Shown one piece after another: positions 1 to 9,373 of a stretch of 24,161 nucleotides of DNA. The notes beneath the pieces are model-generated. The model worked only from the letters and a program-made list of their open reading frames with translations. It made no database searches and had not been told where the DNA came from. How positions within the stretch are numbered: the stretch's first letter is position 1; every line of letters starts with the position of its first letter. A program made the position numbers and the translations under genes. Source of the stretch: Ruminococcus sp. AF41-9 (GTDB lineage Bacteria > Bacillota > Clostridia > Lachnospirales > Lachnospiraceae); the NCBI RefSeq assembly GCF_003477525.1, contig NZ_QUDO01000056.1:1-24161 (forward strand), written 5' to 3'.

Positions 1-110
1 AAATCAAGAAATTGATATTTTAAAAATTTTATTCTTTCAATAACTACAGGGATTCTTTGCGGTTTCACAGGTTTTCACATAATTTATTTGAAGTAGCACA
101 ATAGGTTAAG

Positions 111-343
111 TTAAGAACAACGTACGCTACTGTACTTGCTCAGTATAATGTAAGCATGAAGCCATTTCATCCAGTCTTGGCCATTACAGCACAGATTTTA
201 CAAAAGAAGTTTATGTGAAATCAAAAAGAAAAGTGATCGATCTGACTTCTATGATTAAACCTTTCGCTGATGAAATTTTATATGCAAGTGAGGATTCGAA
301 ATCCATGGAAATGCCTGACGTAACGAATTATTACAGAATATAA
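111..343 (+). pseudogene. Tyrosine recombinase (integrase) C-terminal remnant, frameshifted
   Basis: Two adjacent frames together read like the last part of a phage or conjugative-element integrase. From 111 one frame gives LRTTYATVLAQYNVSMK, matching the region after the family HxLR box (the His codon is replaced by GTT). After about 159 the frame one base back continues AISSSLGHYSTDFTKEVYV and runs to the stop TAA at 341-343. The LGH...T...Y pattern carries the expected catalytic His and nucleophile Tyr spacing. A one-base deletion near 159-161 joins the two pieces. There is an in-frame stop upstream (TAG at 102-104) and no N-terminal domain in the window, so this is a relic and not a working gene. 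It marks the edge of a lost or decayed mobile element. Family-level call is fairly secure; the element type is unknown. Confidence 0.68.
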
Positions 344-689
344 TATTCTTGAAATTATAGACTCATATGTATATAATATCAGAAGATATGTCAATTTTTC
401 GCTATGAATGACGTTTAGTGCCGACAGCTTCTATGTTATGGTACGCACAGATATCTTATGTTTCAGATGCTGTTAAGACCATTAATAATGCTGGCAATTT
501 ACAATACCTGACAAATAGTGTTAAGTATTCGTGAAAAAGTTATTTTTTGACCAAACGGCCTGAAAAGTCACATTTTTTTCTGTGTTTTCGACCGAAAAAT
601 GACGTATTATCAAATCAAGACTTCATACTGTATGACTTTTAAGATTTTCCATATTGTTGTGCAGTGTGTATAATTTAGAAAGGAAAACT
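344..689. other. AT-rich non-coding stretch before the radical SAM operon
   Basis: No intact gene is visible. It contains a 40-codon open stretch at 412-534 (separate entry), a small inverted repeat TTTTCG-AC-CGAAAA around 586-599, and a 13-bp perfect palindrome TCATACTGTATGA at 623-635. The palindrome lies about 55 bases before the radical SAM start and could be an operator. No convincing promoter was found for the downstream operon: the TATAAT at 669-674 would start transcription inside the ribosome binding site. Confidence 0.4.
412..534 (+). pseudogene. Possible coding remnant, 40 codons, unrecognised
   Basis: A frame open from just after a TGA at 409-411 to TGA at 532-534 encodes a peptide containing MLWYAQISYVSDAVKTINN and ending NLQYLTNSVKYS. 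The composition looks protein-like, and it lies next to the integrase relic, so it may be another scrap of the same mobile element. There is no ribosome binding site before the ATG at 433, and I cannot assign a family. It could equally be chance. Confidence 0.2.
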
Positions 690-2560
690 ATGAGAAAACT
701 AGCATTAAGTGATGAAATATTGCTAAAAGTAGACAAAGCAGCCCGCTATATTGGTGGCGAAGTCAATTCCGTAGTAAAGGATCTGCCAAAAATTGACATC
801 AGATTTGCCATGTGCTTCCCGGATGTATACGAGATTGGTATGTCAAACCTTGGCATGATGATCCTCTATAATATGTTCAATGAACGTGAGGACGTCTGGT
901 GTGAGCGTGTCTTTTCTCCGTGGCTGGATCTGGATAAGATCATGCGTGAGAAGCATATTCCGCTGTTTGCCCTGGAATCCCAGGAACCGGTAAAGGATTT
1001 CGATTTCCTTGGTATCACTCTTGGATATGAGATGTGCTATACCAACGTACTTCAGGTACTTGACCTGAGTAATATTTCTCTCCTTGCAAAGGACCGTGAG
1101 GAGAATGATCCGATTGTGATTGGTGGCGGTGCATGTGCATACAATCCGGAACCGATTGCAGAATTTTTTGATATGTTTTATATCGGTGAGGGAGAGACTG
1201 TCTATGATGCTCTGTTTGATGCATATAAGGCAAACAAGGCAGCAGGCGGCTCCAGAACAGATTTCCTGTATGCAGCTTCCCGGATTCCTGGAATTTACGT
1301 TCCGTCTTTATACAATGTAACATACAAAGAAGACGGTACCGTTGCTTCCTTTACCCCGGCGAAAGAGGGCGTGCCGGAGAAAGTCTGTAAACAGTTGATC
1401 ACAGATGTTACCAAAGACTACCGTGCGATCAAGGCTCCTGTGTACCTTTTATCAAAGCAACTCAGGACCGTGTTACTCTGGAGATTCAGCGAGGCTGTAT
1501 CCGCGGATGCCGTTTCTGTCAGGCAGGTATGATTTACCGACCGACCAGAGAGCGTAATGTAGAAGTATTGAAGGAAAGTGCCAGAGAAATGCTTCAGAAT
1601 ACCGGACATGAGGAGATCTCTTTAAGTTCCTTAAGCTCCAGTGACTATTCCGAGCTGAAAGAGCTGGTAAACTTCTTAATCGAGGAATTCCACGGAAACG
1701 CAGTCAATATCTCCCTGCCGTCCCTGCGTATCGATGCATTTGCCCTGGATGTTATGAGCAAAGTACAGGATGTAAAGAAAAGCAGCCTTACTTTCGCGCC
1801 GGAAGCCGGTTCCCAGCGTCTTCGTAATGTTATCAATAAGGGTCTGACAGAAGAAGATATCCTTCATGGTGCAGGCGAAGCATTCAAGGGTGGCTGGAAT
1901 CAGGTTAAACTTTACTTCATGCTTGGTCTTCCGACAGAAACAGAAGAAGATATGAAAGGCATCGCCCATCTTGCACAGAAGATTGCAGAAACCTATTACG
2001 AAGAAGTGCCGAAGGAAAAACGTAACGGCAAAGTTCAGGTCAATGTAAGTACCTCTTTCTTTGTACCGAAACCATTTACCCCATTCCAGTGGGCCGGCAT
2101 GTACAGAGAAGAAGATTTTGTAGAAAAAGCCAAAGTTGTAAAAAGCGAAATACGCGCACAGGTAAATCAGAGAAGTATCCGCTATAGCTGGCATGAGCCG
2201 GATGTCACGATTCTTGAGGGATTTCTTGCCAGAGGTGACCGCCGCTGCTCAAAGGTAATTCTCAGAGCATATGAGAAAGGTGCGATCTATGATGCCTGGT
2301 CAGAGAGCTTTGACTATAATATATGGAAAGAATCTTTCGCAGAGACTAATACAGACATTGATTTCTACACACTCCGCGAACGTTCTACAGACGAAATCCT
2401 TCCATGGGATTTCATTGATGCAGGAGTGACCAAGAAGTTCCTGATCCACGAATGGGAGCAGGCAAAGAAAGAAACCGTAACACCAAACTGCCGTCAGAAA
2501 TGTTCCGGCTGCGGTGCTATGCGTTATGGCGGAGGTGTATGTTATGAAGGTAAGAATTAA
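690..2560 (+). pseudogene. B12-binding-type radical SAM protein (TIGR03960-like), split by a 1-base deletion
   Basis: Uncharacterised radical SAM enzyme of the type found beside, or fused to, a DUF2344 protein. The first frame (ATG at 690, preceded by AGAAAGGA) holds the N-terminal cobalamin-binding-like domain, with FPDVYEIGMSNLG and VIGGGACAYNPEP, and then runs out of frame at about 1440. The second frame continues VPFIKATQDRVTLEIQRG and then the CxxxCxxC cluster (GCIRGCRFC) that binds the 4Fe-4S cluster, followed by the SAM barrel and a C-terminal Cys-rich tail (CRQKCSGCG). Restoring one base near 1440-1443 gives 623 residues, about the family's usual length. The first ATG in the second frame (1529) lies after the Fe-S motif, so neither fragment alone could be active. 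A TTG at 654 is possible but has no ribosome binding site. It overlaps the next gene by 17 bases. A sequencing error or a recent mutation would both explain the break. Confidence 0.85.
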
Positions 2561-3251
2561 ATTCAGCAAAGAGGGTCCTGTTAAATTTGTCGGACATCTG
2601 GATACCATGCGTTATTTCCAGAAAGCGATCCGACGGGCAAATCTCCCGGTGGCTTTTTCCGGCGGTTACAGTCCGCATATGATCATGTCTTTCGCAGCAC
2701 CGCTTGGTGTCGGTACGGAAAGTCTTGGCGAGTATTTCGATCTGGAACTTGCAGAAACAGTTCCTACTTCCGAGATCACCAGACGTCTGGATGCAGTCAT
2801 GGTTGAGGGTGTCCACGTACTCAGCACACGTCAGGTTGAGGACGGGAAAGCAGGCAAGGCAATGTCACTGGTGGCAGCAGCCGATTATTATGTGGAATTT
2901 CGTCCGGGAAAAGAACCTGAAATTTCCTGGAAAGATAAGATCACTGAGTTTCTGGCGCAGCCGGAGATCAAAGTAATGAAGAAGACCAAACGAAGCGAAA
3001 AAGAAATTGATATCCGCCCGTTTATCTATAAAATGGAGTTGCAGGGAGATAAAATCTTTATGATGCTGGCTTCCGCAAGTGCCAATTATACAAAACCGGA
3101 ACTTGTAACAGATACTTTCTTTTCATGGCTTGGCGTGGAACTTCCGGAGTTTGCTTACTCCATTAAGCGTCTGGAAGTATACGCAGATAAAGGAACGGAA
3201 GAAGAACATAAATTTGTAACTCTGGAATCGTTAGGTGAAGAAGTTGAGTAA
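2544..3251 (+). CDS. Radical SAM-linked protein, DUF2344 / TIGR03936 family
   Basis: About 235 residues starting MKVRIKFSKEGPVKFVGHLD, the typical opening of the DUF2344 family, which travels with the radical SAM gene immediately upstream and is fused to it in some genomes. Further motifs are the SGGYSPHMIMSFAAPLGVG segment near residues 40-60 and the TKRSEKEIDIRPFIY stretch. Start chosen at 2544 because GGAGGTG lies six bases upstream, inside the end of the preceding gene. An ATG-less extension upstream would include that site as codons. The function is unknown. A partnership with the radical SAM protein, perhaps in RNA or ribosome modification given the neighbours RNase E/G and rplU, is inference from context. 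It overlaps the next start by 8 bases, so translation is probably coupled. Confidence 0.88.
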   Translation: MKVRIKFSKEGPVKFVGHLDTMRYFQKAIRRANLPVAFSGGYSPHMIMSFAAPLGVGTESLGEYFDLELAETVPTSEITRRLDAVMVEGVHVLSTRQVEDGKAGKAMSLVAAADYYVEFRPGKEPEISWKDKITEFLAQPEIKVMKKTKRSEKEIDIRPFIYKMELQGDKIFMMLASASANYTKPELVTDTFFSWLGVELPEFAYSIKRLEVYADKGTEEEHKFVTLESLGEEVE

Positions 3252-4449
3252 ACTGATCATTACACAGATGGAAATCCGTCAGACTCTCTGCCACATATGT
3301 GCATACGAAGAAGACGGTAAAATTATGGAACTGCGTTTCGAGCCTGTCGGCGGCAAATCCTCTCTGGGTAACATTTATGTGGGTCAGATAGAGAATATCG
3401 CTGCCAACATCGGGGCCGCCTTTGTGCAGATTTCCGCCGGCGAGAGGTGCTACCTTCAGCTTTCCGATGCTTCAAATGCAATCTATACTTCTGTACGAAA
3501 AGGTGACCGTCCATTAAAGCCGGGGGATGAGATTCTGGTTCAGATCAGCCGGGATGCAATGAAAGGGAAACTTCCGGCAGTAACTACCAATCTAAATTTT
3601 ACCGGAAAATATCTCGTACTTACAACAGGGGATAAAAAGTTTGGATTATCCTCCAAACTTTCCAATGATGAGAGGAGCCGTCTCAGTAAGTGGATGGAAG
3701 AGGAGGTTTCCCGGCCGGACAAGGAATTTGGGATTATCGTCCGCACAAATGCGGCGGATGCTTCCAGGGAGGAGATTCTGAAGGAGCTGGAGTATCTGAA
3801 GGGGGTGTACCGGAAGGCAGCAGTAGACGGCAGGTCACGCACCTGTTTCAGTTGTGTGTACAAAACAGAACCTTTTTATATCTCCGCAGTCCGTGATGCC
3901 AACAGCCGCAATCTGGAAGAAATCGTAACTGACAGTCCGGAGATATCCAGGCAGATTTCCGATTACCTGGACACGAACAGTCCGGAGGAAAAAGAGAAGC
4001 TGCGTTTTTATGAGGACAAACTTCTGCCTCTGTATAAGCTCCACCGTCTGGAAACAGCCTTGGAAGAAATTCAGCATGAAAAAGTCTGGTTAAACAGTGG
4101 TGGCTTTCTGGTGATCCAGCAGACAGAAGCATTTGTGTCCATCGATGTAAACAGTGGAAAGTTCACAGGCAAAAAGAAAATGCAGGAAACGTACCGTAAG
4201 ATCAATCTGGAGGCAGCCAGGGAGATTGCCAGACAGTTACGTCTCAGAAACCTGTCCGGAATTATTCTGATTGACTTTATCAACATGGAGAATCCGGATC
4301 ATCAGGATGAGCTGTTCCATGTGCTTCAGAAATATCTGCGGAAAGATCCGGTTAAATCCAGAGCAGTAGATATTACTCCGCTGCATATCCTGGAACTCAC
4401 CAGAAAAAAAGTCCGTAAGCCTGTAATAGAAGAAATAAGAGAATTATAA
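3244..4449 (+). CDS. Ribonuclease E/G family protein
   Basis: Endoribonuclease of the RNase E/G family, acting on mRNA and rRNA precursors. About 401 residues. The N-terminal part (LVGNI-like SSLGNIYVGQIENIAANIG and following) is the S1 RNA-binding region. The catalytic DNase I-like region contains FVSIDVNSGKFTGKKK and LSGIILIDFINMEN, carrying the two metal-binding Asp residues. It ends LHILELTRKKVRKP plus a few residues, without the CPxCxG zinc-link motif that follows this position in E. coli RNase E and G. Start TTG at 3244 is preferred because AGGTGA at 3233-3238 is well spaced. A GTG at 3235 has no ribosome binding site. Position beside rplU is a common clostridial arrangement. A weak hairpin (CGGAT/ATCCG, 4553-4568) follows, but I see no strong terminator. 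Confidence 0.88.
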   Translation: MSKLIITQMEIRQTLCHICAYEEDGKIMELRFEPVGGKSSLGNIYVGQIENIAANIGAAFVQISAGERCYLQLSDASNAIYTSVRKGDRPLKPGDEILVQISRDAMKGKLPAVTTNLNFTGKYLVLTTGDKKFGLSSKLSNDERSRLSKWMEEEVSRPDKEFGIIVRTNAADASREEILKELEYLKGVYRKAAVDGRSRTCFSCVYKTEPFYISAVRDANSRNLEEIVTDSPEISRQISDYLDTNSPEEKEKLRFYEDKLLPLYKLHRLETALEEIQHEKVWLNSGGFLVIQQTEAFVSIDVNSGKFTGKKKMQETYRKINLEAAREIARQLRLRNLSGIILIDFINMENPDHQDELFHVLQKYLRKDPVKSRAVDITPLHILELTRKKVRKPVIEEIREL

Positions 4450-4628
4450 GTTTATGGTTTAACCAAACAATTGCTTTTGTTTGCAATAATAAAATTATGT
4501 AAATCAGACAAGGGATTTTCGATTACTTAACCGAATCAGGCAGGCAGCGAAGCGGATGATTTTATCCGTTTGACATGTAATTCATTCATTTTACAGTAAT
4601 AAAATTTTAAAAAAATCAAAAAAACATA

Positions 4629-4657
4629 TTGACAAATCGAATTTTGTCCGTTATTAT
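4629..4657 (+). promoter_or_regulatory. Promoter of rplU-prp-rpmA
   Basis: A perfect -35 TTGACA at 4629-4634 and a -10 TATTAT at 4652-4657 are separated by 17 bases. This is the best sigma-A-type promoter in the window and fits a strongly expressed ribosomal protein operon. Transcription would begin near 4664. Confidence 0.85.
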
Positions 4658-4659
4658 AA

Positions 4660-4737
4660 ACGAGATGCCGCACAGAGAGGTTCAAGCACCGAAAGGTCAC
4701 CATATCTGGCGAGTAAAGATTATAGGAGGTGCCACAG
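4660..4737 (+). ncRNA. L21 leader (ribosomal protein leader RNA)
   Basis: The transcribed leader before rplU resembles the L21 leader described upstream of rplU in Firmicutes: GATGCCGCA near its 5' end, TTCAAGCACC, a GNRA hairpin ACC-GAAA-GGT at about 4689-4698, the CTGGCGAGTAA stretch, and a closing AGGAGGTGCCA that overlaps the ribosome binding site. The 5' GCCGC/GTGCC segments could pair with the GGTGCC segment, hiding the ribosome binding site. Autoregulation by L21 is the proposed role for the family; here it is inferred. A covariance-model search would decide. Confidence 0.7.
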
Positions 4738-5043
4738 ATGTACGCAATTATTGCAACAGGTGGTAAACAGTACAAAGTTGCTGAAGGCGACGTAATCAGA
4801 GTTGAGAAACTCGGTGTTGAAGCTGGTGAAACCGTTACTTTTGATAATGTTATTGCAGTAAGCAATGACGGATTAAAAGCTGGTGAAGATGTGAAAGATG
4901 CCAGTGTTACCGCTACTGTAGTTGAGAACGGTAAAGCAAAGAAAGTTATCGTTTACAAATACAAGAGAAAAACTGGATATCACAAGAAAAACGGTCACAG
5001 ACAGCAGTACACTAAAGTAAAAATCGAAAAGATTAACGGTTAA
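4738..5043 (+). CDS. rplU: 50S ribosomal protein L21
   Basis: 101 residues beginning [14 protein letters not shown], the canonical L21 N-terminus, with the basic [21 protein letters not shown]-terminus that contacts 23S rRNA. Structural protein of the large subunit. Start at 4738 fits the AGGAGGT at 4724-4730. First gene of the rplU-prp-rpmA operon, expressed from the promoter at 4629 and probably feedback-controlled by the leader RNA. Twelve bases separate it from prp. Confidence 0.98.
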   Translation: MYAIIATGGKQYKVAEGDVIRVEKLGVEAGETVTFDNVIAVSNDGLKAGEDVKDASVTATVVENGKAKKVIVYKYKRKTGYHKKNGHRQQYTKVKIEKING

Positions 5044-5055
5044 TCTGGTGTCATT

Positions 5056-5376
5056 ATGATTACAATTACAGTTAAGAAGAGAAATGGAAATTATCTGGAA
5101 TTTGTTTCGAAAGGTCACGCCGGATATGCAGAGGAAGGACAGGATATTGTCTGCGCTGCTGTTTCTGTACTGGTGATCAATACTGTAAATTCTCTTGAGG
5201 CATTTACAGAAGATCAGTTTGAAGTACAAGAAGATGACGGTTATGTATCTTTTCATTTCACGGCTCCGGTTACTGAGAGGGGAACCCTTCTCATGGATTC
5301 GCTGATTCTCGGATTAACAGAAATTGAGCATAGTTATAACAATCGATATTTGACAGTAAAAGTCAAGGAGGTGTAA
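5056..5376 (+). CDS. prp: Ribosomal-processing cysteine protease Prp (YsxB)
   Basis: 106-residue cysteine protease that trims the N-terminal extension from ribosomal protein L27 in Firmicutes and relatives. The signature [20 protein letters not shown] carries the catalytic His21 and Cys33. It lies between rplU and rpmA, as is standard. The next gene encodes an L27 with the extension that Prp removes, so substrate and enzyme are encoded side by side. No strong ribosome binding site is visible before its ATG; expression may depend on translation from rplU, 12 bases upstream. Confidence 0.95.
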   Translation: MITITVKKRNGNYLEFVSKGHAGYAEEGQDIVCAAVSVLVINTVNSLEAFTEDQFEVQEDDGYVSFHFTAPVTERGTLLMDSLILGLTEIEHSYNNRYLTVKVKEV

Positions 5377-5380
5377 CAAC

Positions 5381-5668
5381 ATGATGAAAATGAACCTTCA
5401 GTTATTCGCACATAAAAAAGGAGTTGGTTCTACAAAGAACGGTCGTGATTCCGAATCTAAGAGATTAGGTGCGAAGAGAGCAGACGGACAGTTTGTTAAA
5501 GCTGGAAATATTCTTTACAGACAGCGCGGAACTAAGATCCATGCTGGTGAAAACGTAGGTTGCGGTAAAGATTATACTTTATTTGCACTGAAAGATGGTG
5601 TAGTAAGATTTACCAGAAAAGGACGCGATAAGAAACAGGTTTCTATCGTTCCAGTAGAAGCAGAATAA
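5381..5668 (+). CDS. rpmA: 50S ribosomal protein L27 with Prp-cleaved N-terminal extension
   Basis: 95 residues. The first nine, MMKMNLQLF, are the Firmicutes-type extension. Cleavage is expected after Phe9, leaving [20 protein letters not shown], the conserved mature N-terminus that reaches the peptidyl transferase centre. Start at 5381 has AAGGAGGTG at 5365-5373; ATG 5384 is an alternative in the same frame. It closes the operon and is followed by a terminator. Confidence 0.98.
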   Translation: MMKMNLQLFAHKKGVGSTKNGRDSESKRLGAKRADGQFVKAGNILYRQRGTKIHAGENVGCGKDYTLFALKDGVVRFTRKGRDKKQVSIVPVEAE

Positions 5669-5681
5669 TCTGGTTAAGCGG

Positions 5682-5720
5682 AAGGCTTCAAATCTAATAA
5701 GGGTTTGGAGCCTTTCTTTT
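5682..5720 (+). terminator. Rho-independent terminator after rpmA
   Basis: AAGGCTTCAAA at 5682-5692 pairs with TTTGGAGCCTT at 5704-5714 (11 bp, one G-U) around an 11-base loop, followed by TTCTTTT. It ends the rplU-prp-rpmA transcript. Confidence 0.85.
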
Positions 5721-5806
5721 AGATTAGAGATGATAAAAAATCAAAAGACCTATAGAACCTGTAGATCAGATAATCATTAAAGTTACTTGCAATGAATCAT
5801 TAATAA

Positions 5807-7120
<1,314 letters not shown>

Positions 7121-7126
7121 TCTGAC

Positions 7127-7162
7127 CGGAAAAGACATCTGTTCTGCAGCCTGTCTTTTCCG
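7127..7162 (+). terminator. Hairpin after obgE, possible attenuator
   Basis: CGGAAAAGACA at 7127-7137 pairs perfectly with TGTCTTTTCCG at 7152-7162 (11 bp, 14-base loop). No T-run follows (CTTCACAT), so it is a weak terminator at best. It may be a processing or mRNA-stability element between obgE and yhbY. Confidence 0.45.
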
Positions 7163-7195
7163 CTTCACATGATAAAAATAACAGAGGAAAAAGAA

Positions 7196-7492
7196 ATGAC
7201 AAGTAAACAGAGAGCTTATTTAAAAGGTCTTGCAATGACAATGGACCCAATCCTTCAGCTTGGAAAAGGCGGTCTTACTCCTGAAAATACTGCTGCCGTA
7301 GAAGAGGCACTTGCAGCAAGAGAGTTAATTAAGATCAGTGTTCTTCAGAATTGTCTGGAAGATCCACGCCAGATGGCTGAAGTTCTGGCAGAACGTACTC
7401 ATTCCCAGATTGTTCAGGTTATCGGTAAAAAGATCGTTTTATACCGTGAAGGTAAGGATGATAAAAAGAAAATCGTATTACCAAAGAAATAA
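7196..7492 (+). CDS. YhbY/CRS1-domain RNA-binding protein
   Basis: 98-residue single CRM (CRS1-YhbY) domain protein that binds pre-50S ribosomal particles. It begins MTSKQRAYLKGLA and has the GKGG-type loop (LQLGKGGLTPENTAAVEEAL) followed by ELIKISVLQN and the basic tail. Start at 7196 is preceded by AGAGGAAA; an upstream ATA/ATG-less extension is not needed. It lies between obgE and nadD, a common arrangement in Firmicutes (yqeI in Bacillus). Confidence 0.92.
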   Translation: MTSKQRAYLKGLAMTMDPILQLGKGGLTPENTAAVEEALAARELIKISVLQNCLEDPRQMAEVLAERTHSQIVQVIGKKIVLYREGKDDKKKIVLPKK

Positions 7493-7542
7493 TCAATACA
7501 GATCAGAAATTTGATATCGTTTGATCCACGGAGAGTTTTTTC

Positions 7543-8178
7543 ATGAATAACAGAAAAAAACGAATCGGAATCATGGGCGGTACTTTTGATCCTATTCATA
7601 TGGGTCACCTGATTCTGGGTGAAAAAGCCTATGAACAGTTTCAGCTGGACAAGGTTCTTTTTATGCCTTCAGGAAATCCGCCTCATAAAAGAAACCGTCA
7701 GGGACGTGCCACAGATGAACAGCGGGTGGAAATGGTTCGCAGAGCGATTTCCGGAAATTCTCATTTTGAGCTGTCTCTGGCAGAAATGCATGAGAATGGC
7801 TATACTTACACATATCACACGCTCGAAATGCTAAAACAGCAACATCCGGACACCGATTATTATTTTATCATTGGTGCAGATTCCCTGTATAATTTTGATA
7901 CATGGATGGAGCCGGGACGAATCTGTCAGAACTGTATTCTGGTTACTGCAGTGAGAAATCATTCTACAATTGCAGAACTGGAAAAGGAAATGCATCGTCT
8001 TTCCGTCAAATACAACGGTACATTTCTGGCATTAAATACAACGAATCTGGATGTTTCAAGTGAAATGCTCAGAAACTGGGTGAAAGAAGAGAAGAGTGTA
8101 CGGTATTACATCCCGGATCAAGTGATCACATATATCAAAGAAAATCAGATATACAGTCTGACACAAAAGAAAGGATGA
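7543..8178 (+). CDS. nadD: Nicotinate-nucleotide adenylyltransferase
   Basis: 211-residue enzyme joining nicotinate mononucleotide and ATP to give deamido-NAD, a required step in NAD synthesis. The nucleotidyltransferase signature GGTFDPIHMGH (residues 12-22) contains the HxGH ATP-binding pair. MPSGNPPHK and FIIGADSLYNFDTW are the substrate-binding stretches, and SSEMLRNWV matches the ISSTxIR-type motif. A GGAGAG precedes the ATG. yqeK follows after seven bases, so the two are certainly co-transcribed. Confidence 0.96.
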   Translation: MNNRKKRIGIMGGTFDPIHMGHLILGEKAYEQFQLDKVLFMPSGNPPHKRNRQGRATDEQRVEMVRRAISGNSHFELSLAEMHENGYTYTYHTLEMLKQQHPDTDYYFIIGADSLYNFDTWMEPGRICQNCILVTAVRNHSTIAELEKEMHRLSVKYNGTFLALNTTNLDVSSEMLRNWVKEEKSVRYYIPDQVITYIKENQIYSLTQKKG

Positions 8179-8185
8179 GTTCCCA

Positions 8186-8779
8186 ATGGCAGAATACGAC
8201 TTTATAAAAATGCAGAAAAAACTTGCCAAATATCTGGATGAGGATCGTTATGCCCATACACTGGGTGTCATGTACACCTGTGCAGCCCTTGCCATGGTTC
8301 ATGACTGCGATCTGATCGTTGCGCAGACAGCCGGATTACTTCATGACTGTGCCAAGTGTATTCCAAATAAGAAGAAACTGAAAATGTGCAGCCAGCATAA
8401 TATCCCTGTTTCAGAATTTGAGCAGACACATCCTTTCCTGCTTCATGCCAAACTTGGTGCCTATGTGGCAAAAGAAAAATACAATGTTACAGACGAAAAT
8501 ATCCTCTCAGCAATTACCTGGCATACAACAGGAAAGCCGGAGATGACATTGCTGGAAAAAATTGTTTATATCGCTGATTATATCGAGCCAAAGCGTGATA
8601 AAGCTCCAAATCTTGCAGTTGTCCGTAAACTGGCATTTGAAGATCTGGATGAATGTATGTATAAAATTCTGGCAGATACTCTGGCTTATCTGGAGGGAGA
8701 TTCAGAAGACGATATAGACACTGCTACCAAAGATGCCTTTTTATATTATAAAAATCTTCATATAAAAAGACAGTCTTAA
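8186..8779 (+). CDS. yqeK: HD-domain hydrolase YqeK (symmetrical Ap4A hydrolase family)
   Basis: 197-residue HD-superfamily phosphohydrolase. His24 (RYAHTLGV) and the LLHDCAK motif (His53-Asp54) are metal ligands, with AITWHTTG and YIADYIEPKRD further on, all typical of YqeK. Characterised relatives cleave diadenosine tetraphosphate symmetrically to ADP. The ribosome binding site AAAGGATGAG lies at the end of nadD. The nadD-yqeK-rsfS order is standard in Firmicutes. An 81-base gap with a weak AACTGT/ACAGTT hairpin separates it from rsfS. Confidence 0.94.
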   Translation: MAEYDFIKMQKKLAKYLDEDRYAHTLGVMYTCAALAMVHDCDLIVAQTAGLLHDCAKCIPNKKKLKMCSQHNIPVSEFEQTHPFLLHAKLGAYVAKEKYNVTDENILSAITWHTTGKPEMTLLEKIVYIADYIEPKRDKAPNLAVVRKLAFEDLDECMYKILADTLAYLEGDSEDDIDTATKDAFLYYKNLHIKRQS

Positions 8780-8860
8780 CTGTTTTGTATTTTTACAGTT
8801 TCTGACAGCGAAACAGTTACAGGCAATCATAATTTTTGACAGACAGAAAGGAGTCTTTTC

Positions 8861-9220
8861 ATGAGCAAAGAACTGGAAATGGCAAAACTTGCCTGCCGCG
8901 CACTTGATGATAAAAAAGGAAAAGATATTAAAGTTATTGATATCCATGAAGTATCTGTAATTGCAGATTATTTTGTAATTGCAAGTGCTTCCAACCAGAA
9001 CCAGGTTCAGGCCATGGTCGACAATGTAGATGAAACTCTCGGCAGAGCCGGATTTGAAGCAAAACAGATTGAAGGAACCAGAAATTCAAGCTGGGTTCTT
9101 ATGGATTACGGCGATATGATCGTACACGTATTTGATGAAGAAAACCGTCTTTTCTATGACCTTGAAAGAATCTGGAGAGATGGAAAAGTTCTGGATATCA
9201 GTGAATTTCTTGAAAAATAA
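8861..9220 (+). CDS. rsfS: Ribosome silencing factor RsfS
   Basis: 119 residues of the RsfS/DUF143 family, which binds L14 on the 50S subunit and blocks subunit joining under low nutrients. The family core ADYFVIASASNQNQVQAMVD and the C-terminal MDYGDMIVHVFDEENRLFYDLE match closely. GAAAGGAG lies ahead of the ATG. It is the last gene of the plus-strand run and ends in a terminator shared with lexA. Confidence 0.96.
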   Translation: MSKELEMAKLACRALDDKKGKDIKVIDIHEVSVIADYFVIASASNQNQVQAMVDNVDETLGRAGFEAKQIEGTRNSSWVLMDYGDMIVHVFDEENRLFYDLERIWRDGKVLDISEFLEK

Positions 9221-9265
9221 CAGAAATCATTCAGATCGTTTATATGACTGACCTTTCTCCTGCCT

Positions 9266-9300
9266 GCTATAAAAAGGCAACAGACAGAGCTATAAAAAGG
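9266..9300. repeat. Two direct copies of a 12-bp motif
   Basis: GCTATAAAAAGG occurs at 9266-9277 and again at 9289-9300 (23-bp period) in the gap between rsfS and lexA. No function is evident; it may be a slippage duplication. Confidence 0.6.
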
Positions 9301-9317
9301 ACAGCGACAAAAAAAGA

Positions 9318-9370
9318 AAAAGCAGAAAATACAGCAGTTTTCATTTGATTCTGCCATATTTTCTGCTTTT
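9318..9370. terminator. Bidirectional terminator between rsfS and lexA
   Basis: AAAAGCAGAAAATA at 9318-9331 pairs perfectly with 9357-9370 (14 bp), with an inner GCAG/CTGC helix (9334-9337 with 9351-9354). On the plus strand it is followed by a short T-rich run (GTTTTA). On the minus strand it is followed by a long T tract. It therefore stops both convergent transcripts, more strongly on the lexA side. Confidence 0.85.
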
Positions 9371-9373
9371 GTT

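Noticed and set aside
669..674. TATAAT before the radical SAM gene as its -10 box
   Set aside because: Transcription would begin near 681, inside the AGAAAGGA ribosome binding site, and there is no good -35.
1438..1446. Programmed ribosomal frameshift in the radical SAM gene
   Set aside because: No slippery heptamer or downstream pseudoknot is seen, and three other genes show similar single-base losses at unrelated sequences.
1676..2194. 172-codon open frame on the minus strand inside the radical SAM gene
   Set aside because: No ribosome binding site, no family resemblance, and it is antisense to a clear coding sequence; a codon-bias shadow.
3235..3237. GTG start for the RNase E/G gene
   Set aside because: It has no ribosome binding site; the AGGTGA here fits the TTG at 3244.
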